Source: Microbacterium amylolyticum
Lineage (GTDB): Bacteria > Actinomycetota > Actinomycetes > Actinomycetales > Microbacteriaceae
DNA length: 64,000 nt
Direction of reading: 5' to 3'
Assembly (NCBI RefSeq): GCF_011046975.1
Contig: NZ_CP049253.1
Coordinates: 1,488,001 to 1,552,000, forward strand
In this document: one piece after another, positions 59,800-64,000 of the stretch
How positions within the stretch are numbered: the stretch's first letter is position 1
Layout of the letters: the number at the start of each line of letters is the position of its first letter
Made by a program: the position numbers and the translations under genes
Notes under the pieces: generated by a model
What the model saw: only the letters and a program-made list of their open reading frames with translations
Databases searched by the model: none
What the model was told of the DNA's origin: nothing

Positions 59800-62109
59800 G
59801 TGAGCACTGAACACGTCGTTGACACCGTCGAGAACGCAGAATCGACCCCCGAGCGCGAGCAACCGTATGGTGCACTCGGTCTCAAGGCTGATGAGTATGA
59901 GGAGATTCGCAAGCTTCTCGGCCGCCGCCCCACATCGGGTGAGCTGGCCATGTACTCGGTGATGTGGAGCGAGCACTGCTCGTACAAGTCGAGCAAGAAG
60001 TACCTCCGCACGTTCGGCGAGAAGGTCACCGACGAGATGCGCGAGCGCCTCATGGTGGGCATGGGACAGAACGCGGGCGTTGTCGACGTCGGCGACGGCT
60101 GGGCCGTGACCTTCAAGGTGGAAAGCCACAACCACCCGTCCTATATCGAGCCCTTCCAGGGCGCCGCCACGGGCGTCGGCGGCATTGTCCGCGACATCAT
60201 CTCGATGGGCGCCCGCCCGGTTGCCGTGATGGACCAGCTGCGTTTCGGCGCAATCGATCACCCCGACACGGCACGCGTTGTTCACGGCGTCACGGCGGGG
60301 ATCAGCTCCTACGGCAACTCCCTCGGGCTGCCGAACATCGGCGGGGAGACCGTATTCGACGCGGTCTACCAGGCCAACCCCCTCGTCAACGCGCTCGCCG
60401 TTGGCGTGATGCGTCACGAAGACATCCGCCTCGCCAACGCGACCGGCGCCGGGAACAAGGTTGTTCTCTTCGGCGCCCGCACGGGAGGCGACGGAATCGG
60501 CGGAGCGTCGATTCTCGCGTCCGATTCGTTCAGCGATGGTGGCCCCACCAAGCGTCCTGCCGTGCAGGTGGGCGACCCGTTCGCCGAGAAGGTGCTCATC
60601 GAGTGCTGCCTGGAGCTGTACCAGGGCGAGCTCGTGGAGGCGATTCAGGACCTCGGCGCTGCGGGAATCTCGTGCGCAACAAGCGAGCTGGCCGCCAATG
60701 GTGGTTCCGGCATGGTCGTCGACCTCGACAAGGTGCTTCTGCGCGACCCCACGCTGACCGCCGAGGAAATCCTCATGAGCGAGTCACAGGAGCGCATGAT
60801 GGCGATCGTCGCTCCCGAGAAGCTCGATGCCTTCCTCGCGGTGGTGAATAAGTGGGAGGTCGAAACCAGCGTGCTGGGCGAGGTCACGGGTGATGGCCGC
60901 CTCGTCATCCACTGGAAGGGCAAGAAGATCGTCGACGTCGACCCCTCGACCGTCGCTGTCGATGGCCCCGTCTACGACCGTCCGGTTCAGTACCCCGCAT
61001 GGCTCGACGCCCTCCAGGCCGACTCGGCCGCTGCTCTCCCCCGCGAGAACGACGCCGATGCGCTGCGCGAGCAGGTCGCGAAGCTCGTCAAGAGCCCCAA
61101 CCTGGCGGACACCAGCTGGATCACCAACCAGTACGACTACTACGTGATGGGCAACACCGCCCTGTCGTTCCCGGATGATGCGGGCATGATTCGTGTCGAT
61201 GAGAAGACCGGACTCGGCTTCTCGATCGCGACTGACTGCAACGCGCGCTTCTGCCAGCTCGACCCCAACCGCGGCGTGCAGATCGCCCTCGCGGAGGCCT
61301 ACCGGAACGTCGCAGTCACGGGCGCCAATCCCACGGCTGTCACCGACTGCCTCAACTTCGGTTCTCCCGAGAACCCCGAGGTGATGTGGCAGTTCTCCGA
61401 GACGGTGGATGGCCTGTCCGACGCGTGCATGGAGCTCGGCGTTCCCGTCACGGGCGGCAACGTGTCGTTCTACAACCAGACGGGTGACACTCCGATCCAC
61501 CCGACACCCGTTGTCGGCGTTCTCGGCATCATCGACGATGTGTCGCGCCGCATCCCCAGCGGATGGCAGGACGCGGGCGAAAACATCTACTTGCTGGGCA
61601 CCACCTCCGCGGAGCTCGATGGTTCGGCATGGGCCGATGTCGTCCACGGCCACCTCGGCGGTCGACCGCCGCAGGTGGACCTGGCCGCGCACCGCCGCCT
61701 GGCCAACCTCATGGGCGCCGCGCGTGATGAGTGGCTTGTCTCCAGCGCCCACGACCTCTCCGAGGGTGGTCTCGCGCTGGCCCTCGCCGAGGGCGTGATG
61801 CGTTTCGGTGTCGGCGCCCGTGTGTGGCTGAACGAGATCATGGATCAGGGCGGCCTCGACGCCGTCACGGCGCTGTTCTCCGAGTCGACGGGCCGCGTGC
61901 TCGTCACGGTTCCGCGCGAAGAGGACGTCAAGTTCCGCGGTCTGTGCGCAGGACGCGGCTACCCCGTTCTCCGCATCGGTGTCACTGACACCGAGCCCGT
62001 TCTCGAGGTGCAGGACGCGTTCACGTTCTCCGCCGCTGAGTTGCGCGAGATGTCCGCTTCGACGCTGCCGGCATACTTCGGGGACACGGTCCGGGAAGCG
62101 ATCGTCTGA
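59800..62109 (+). CDS. purL: Phosphoribosylformylglycinamidine synthase subunit PurL
   Basis: A 769-residue enzyme of purine synthesis, converting FGAR to FGAM with ammonia from PurQ. It is the small-type Pur[13 protein letters not shown] with the catalytic His near residue 54, [33 protein letters not shown] segment [17 protein letters not shown], and a second half with [23 protein letters not shown] and [16 protein letters not shown]. It starts with GTG 59800, 79 bases after the IclR-type gene. purQ and purS are not in the window. Confidence 0.95.
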   Translation: MSTEHVVDTVENAESTPEREQPYGALGLKADEYEEIRKLLGRRPTSGELAMYSVMWSEHCSYKSSKKYLRTFGEKVTDEMRERLMVGMGQNAGVVDVGDGWAVTFKVESHNHPSYIEPFQGAATGVGGIVRDIISMGARPVAVMDQLRFGAIDHPDTARVVHGVTAGISSYGNSLGLPNIGGETVFDAVYQANPLVNALAVGVMRHEDIRLANATGAGNKVVLFGARTGGDGIGGASILASDSFSDGGPTKRPAVQVGDPFAEKVLIECCLELYQGELVEAIQDLGAAGISCATSELAANGGSGMVVDLDKVLLRDPTLTAEEILMSESQERMMAIVAPEKLDAFLAVVNKWEVETSVLGEVTGDGRLVIHWKGKKIVDVDPSTVAVDGPVYDRPVQYPAWLDALQADSAAALPRENDADALREQVAKLVKSPNLADTSWITNQYDYYVMGNTALSFPDDAGMIRVDEKTGLGFSIATDCNARFCQLDPNRGVQIALAEAYRNVAVTGANPTAVTDCLNFGSPENPEVMWQFSETVDGLSDACMELGVPVTGGNVSFYNQTGDTPIHPTPVVGVLGIIDDVSRRIPSGWQDAGENIYLLGTTSAELDGSAWADVVHGHLGGRPPQVDLAAHRRLANLMGAARDEWLVSSAHDLSEGGLALALAEGVMRFGVGARVWLNEIMDQGGLDAVTALFSESTGRVLVTVPREEDVKFRGLCAGRGYPVLRIGVTDTEPVLEVQDAFTFSAAELREMSASTLPAYFGDTVREAIV

Positions 62110-62111
62110 TC

Positions 62112-62282
62112 ATGCGCAACGAAGAGCTGTCGGTTCCGCCCGAGCTGGAGGGCGATGACGATATCCGCCAGTCGTACGTGTACCGCCGCAACCGGCGTGT
62201 GCGCGGCGTCGCGTGGATCGTCATCGCGGCCCTCATCCTCGCCGGCGGCGGATCGACAGTCTTGCTGACGCTCTTCGGTTAG
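62112..62282 (+). CDS. Single-helix membrane protein downstream of purL
   Basis: A 56-residue protein from ATG 62112, two bases past the purL stop. An acidic N-terminus (NEELSVPPELEGDDDIRQSYVYRRNRR) leads to one membrane helix (GVAWIVIAALILAGGGSTVLLTLFG). It is likely co-transcribed with purL and the next gene. Function unknown. Confidence 0.65.
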   Translation: MRNEELSVPPELEGDDDIRQSYVYRRNRRVRGVAWIVIAALILAGGGSTVLLTLFG

Positions 62283-62286
62283 CCCC

Positions 62287-63000
62287 ATGGAGCCGTTCCT
62301 CGATTTCGCCCGCGACTACTGGTGGCTGGTGTTCCCTTTCGGGGGCGCCGCCTTAGGTGTTGTCGGATTGGTGTCAGGGTTGTCTTCGCAGCAACAGGAG
62401 ATCGGCCACAAGCGCAAGCTCGAGCTGATCGAGGCGAAGGCGCGCGCGCGGGCGATCGCCGGGGACGGTCACTTCGCCCCCGAGCAGGTGGCGAAGGCAG
62501 ACGATGCCGATCGTGGTGCGCGGCTGCGCCGAATCATGGCGATGCATGACGATCTCACGCGGCGCTGGTTGGAATACGAGCTTGACGTGGCGCGCGTTAT
62601 CGCGTTTCCGACGATGAGCGATGGGCGCGATCCGCACACCGCGGCGTTCCTGCGGGCGAAGAAGGTCGCGGATTCGCTGCGCCCGGATTCGGTGAAGGAG
62701 CGGATGAGCGCCGAGGAATACGCCGAATATCGCGATGCGGTGCACGACTATGAGGTGGCGTTCGACGTTGCCGAGCAGCAGGCACGGCGCATCCGTGACT
62801 CCGGCTTTACGGAGTCCGAGAGGCAGCGACTGGGACGCGCTCAGCAACTGCTGAACGTCGCCGTCGACAAGTCAGCCACCGCGGCCGAGCGTCAGACGGC
62901 GTATCGCCGTGTGCGGGAGGAACTCGACGGCCTCATCGTGCTGTCGAACGCCGCCGAAGCCGATCTGAAGCGCAAGGCTGCGGGCGAGCTCGAAGCGTAG
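62287..63000 (+). CDS. Membrane-anchored coiled-coil protein of unknown function
   Basis: A 237-residue protein with one N-terminal helix (WWLVFPFGGAALGVVGLVSGL) and a charged, largely helical cytosolic part with coiled-coil character (IGHKRKLELIEAKARARAI; VAFDVAEQQARRIRDSGFTESERQRLGRAQQLL). It lies four bases after the single-helix gene, suggesting an operon. No family is recognised. Confidence 0.7.
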   Translation: MEPFLDFARDYWWLVFPFGGAALGVVGLVSGLSSQQQEIGHKRKLELIEAKARARAIAGDGHFAPEQVAKADDADRGARLRRIMAMHDDLTRRWLEYELDVARVIAFPTMSDGRDPHTAAFLRAKKVADSLRPDSVKERMSAEEYAEYRDAVHDYEVAFDVAEQQARRIRDSGFTESERQRLGRAQQLLNVAVDKSATAAERQTAYRRVREELDGLIVLSNAAEADLKRKAAGELEA

Positions 63001-63068
63001 CTGCCAGTTCATCCCGGCCACAGGACCTCCCTGCGGCGGGGTTGACGCGCGCCCAGTTCTATGGTTCA

Positions 63069-63084
63069 TTAGTCATGTAACTAA
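63069..63084 (+). promoter_or_regulatory. Probable operator of the GntR/ABC locus
   Basis: TTAGTCATGTAACTAA, with five-base arms TTAGT/ACTAA, lies 23 bases before the GntR-type start. TTGACG at 63042 could be the -35 of a promoter that this site overlaps at its -10. YtrA-type regulators usually repress their own operon from such sites. Confidence 0.5.
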
Positions 63085-63106
63085 CCAAGCAACCAGGGAG
63101 CGTGAG

Positions 63107-63475
63107 ATGGACGAGAGCAGGCCGCTGTTCATGCAGATCGCCGAACTGGTCGAAGACCACATCGTCAGCGGCGCTCTCGCGGAAGAAGATCGGGCTCCGT
63201 CCACCAACGAGCTCGCTGCCTTCTCACGCATCAACCCGGCTACCGCCGCGAAGGGAGTGAACATGCTCGTCGAAAAGGGCATCCTCTACAAGCGCCGCGG
63301 AATCGGCATGTTCGTCGCTGCGGGCGCCCGCGAGGCCGTGTTGTCCGAGCGTCGGGCCGCATTCACCGATCGCTATATCGCCCCCCTCATCGACGAGGCC
63401 CGCAAGCTCGGCCTCGGACCTGATGACGTCGCACGGCTCGTCCGTGAGCACGCGACCCCCACACCATCCCCGTAA
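63107..63475 (+). CDS. GntR-family regulator, YtrA subfamily
   Basis: A 122-residue protein: a GntR winged helix (PLFMQIAELVEDHIVSGALAEEDRAPSTNELAAFSRINPATAAKGVNMLVEKGILYKRRGIGMFVA) with a short C-terminal helix pair (AAFTDRYIAPLIDEARKLGLGPDDVARLV), the small size typical of YtrA. The Ser-Thr-Asn-Glu recognition segment reads PSTNELA. It is followed by an ABC ATPase 34 bases downstream, the usual YtrA gene order. Confidence 0.92.
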   Translation: MDESRPLFMQIAELVEDHIVSGALAEEDRAPSTNELAAFSRINPATAAKGVNMLVEKGILYKRRGIGMFVAAGAREAVLSERRAAFTDRYIAPLIDEARKLGLGPDDVARLVREHATPTPSP

Positions 63476-63509
63476 TCCCGCGGCACCGCCGCCCGTCGGA
63501 AGGAACCCC

Positions 63510-64000
63510 ATGGACTCTGTGATCCAGGTTCGCGACCTCACGAAGAAGTACCGGGACAAGACGGCGCTCGACAGCGTGAGCTTCGACGTCGAAAGGAACT
63601 CCATCACCGGGTTCCTCGGCCGAAACGGCGCGGGAAAGACCACCGCGATGTCGATCCTCACGGCACAGAACTTCGCCACCAGCGGCTCCGTGAAAGTGTT
63701 CGGCGAGAACCCCTACGAAAATGCCCGCGTCCTGCGCCGCCTCTGCTTCGTCCGCGAAAGCCAGAAGTACCCGGACGACGCCAAACCGGGCCACGCATTC
63801 CGCACGGCACGCCTGTTCTTCCCGCACTGGGATCAGGAACTCTGCGATGAACTGATCGACGAGTTCCAGCTGCCCATGAAGCAGGCCATCAAGAAGCTCT
63901 CCCGCGGTCAGCTCTCGGCAGTCGGCGTGATCATTGGACTCGCCGCGCGCACCGAGATCACGTTCTTCGACGAACCGTATCTCGGCCTCGATGCCGTGGC
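63510..64000 (+). CDS. ABC transporter ATP-binding protein, cut by the right edge
   Basis: A start of an ABC ATPase from ATG 63510: Walker A GFLGRNGAGKTT, Q-loop region CFVRESQKYPDD, signature LSRGQLSAVGVIIGLA (unusual, LSRGQ), Walker B EITFFDEPYLGLDAV at the edge. It is open at base 64000. This short-chain type pairs with a small permease and is controlled by the preceding YtrA-like repressor. Export of a peptide or drug is likely. Confidence 0.9.
   Translation, partial: MDSVIQVRDLTKKYRDKTALDSVSFDVERNSITGFLGRNGAGKTTAMSILTAQNFATSGSVKVFGENPYENARVLRRLCFVRESQKYPDDAKPGHAFRTARLFFPHWDQELCDELIDEFQLPMKQAIKKLSRGQLSAVGVIIGLAARTEITFFDEPYLGLDAV

Overview
The window reads as a chromosomal segment of a high-GC Gram-positive actinobacterium, most likely a Microbacteriaceae member close to Microbacterium. 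The grounds are strong G+C bias with many GTG starts, the rpsF-ssb-rpsR-rplI-dnaB cluster in actinobacterial order, an AztABCD-type zinc importer, a branched-chain/pyruvate-type dehydrogenase E1a-E1b-E2 operon, and an LPXTG-like (LAPTG) sortase substrate with SdrD B-like repeats. This is inference from gene content; no rRNA or tRNA gene is present to anchor it.

Layout. 1-3.1 kb: zinc-starvation genes, namely an ABC ATPase running off the left edge, a His-rich zinc-binding lipoprotein, a cysteine-free L36 and a CobW-like protein, with Zur-box-like palindromes. 3.1-15.9 kb: an SNF2/SWIM helicase, the 2-oxoacid dehydrogenase operon, purB, a small WXG-like protein plus hydrolase pair, hisC and membrane proteins. 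16-21.2 kb: a second zinc system, aztA divergent from aztB-aztD1-aztC-aztD2, with aztB frameshifted near its start, followed by a candidate structured RNA. 21.3-36.4 kb: a two-component system, transporter and CPBP genes, the dnaB/ribosomal-protein cluster with a DnaA-box cluster in between, ald with a shortened Lrp-type regulator, ldh, a GNAT protein, a LOG protein and a membrane hydrolase.

36.4-50.6 kb is an accessory island: hipBA, an IS3-family element interrupted by an IS1634-family element with a 45-bp target duplication, an FtsX/ATPase exporter between two copies of the IS3 right end, conjugative-element debris, a resolvase with a likely res site feeding directly into a zeta-toxin module, a frameshifted Fic gene with an intact antitoxin, and fragments of other genes. 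50.6-58.2 kb is one 2537-residue wall-anchored protein with 13 near-identical repeats. 58.6-64 kb returns to core genes (IclR-type regulator, purL, small membrane proteins) and ends in a GntR/ABC locus cut by the right edge.

How the parts work together: the clearest theme is zinc homeostasis. Five 15-bp sites sharing the half-site TGAGAA lie at the promoters of two zinc importers, the zinc-free L36 paralogue, the CobW-like gene and the candidate small RNA, so one Zur-type repressor probably controls all of them. The second theme is mobility: nested insertions, direct repeats and three toxin-type modules describe a degrading but partly active island.
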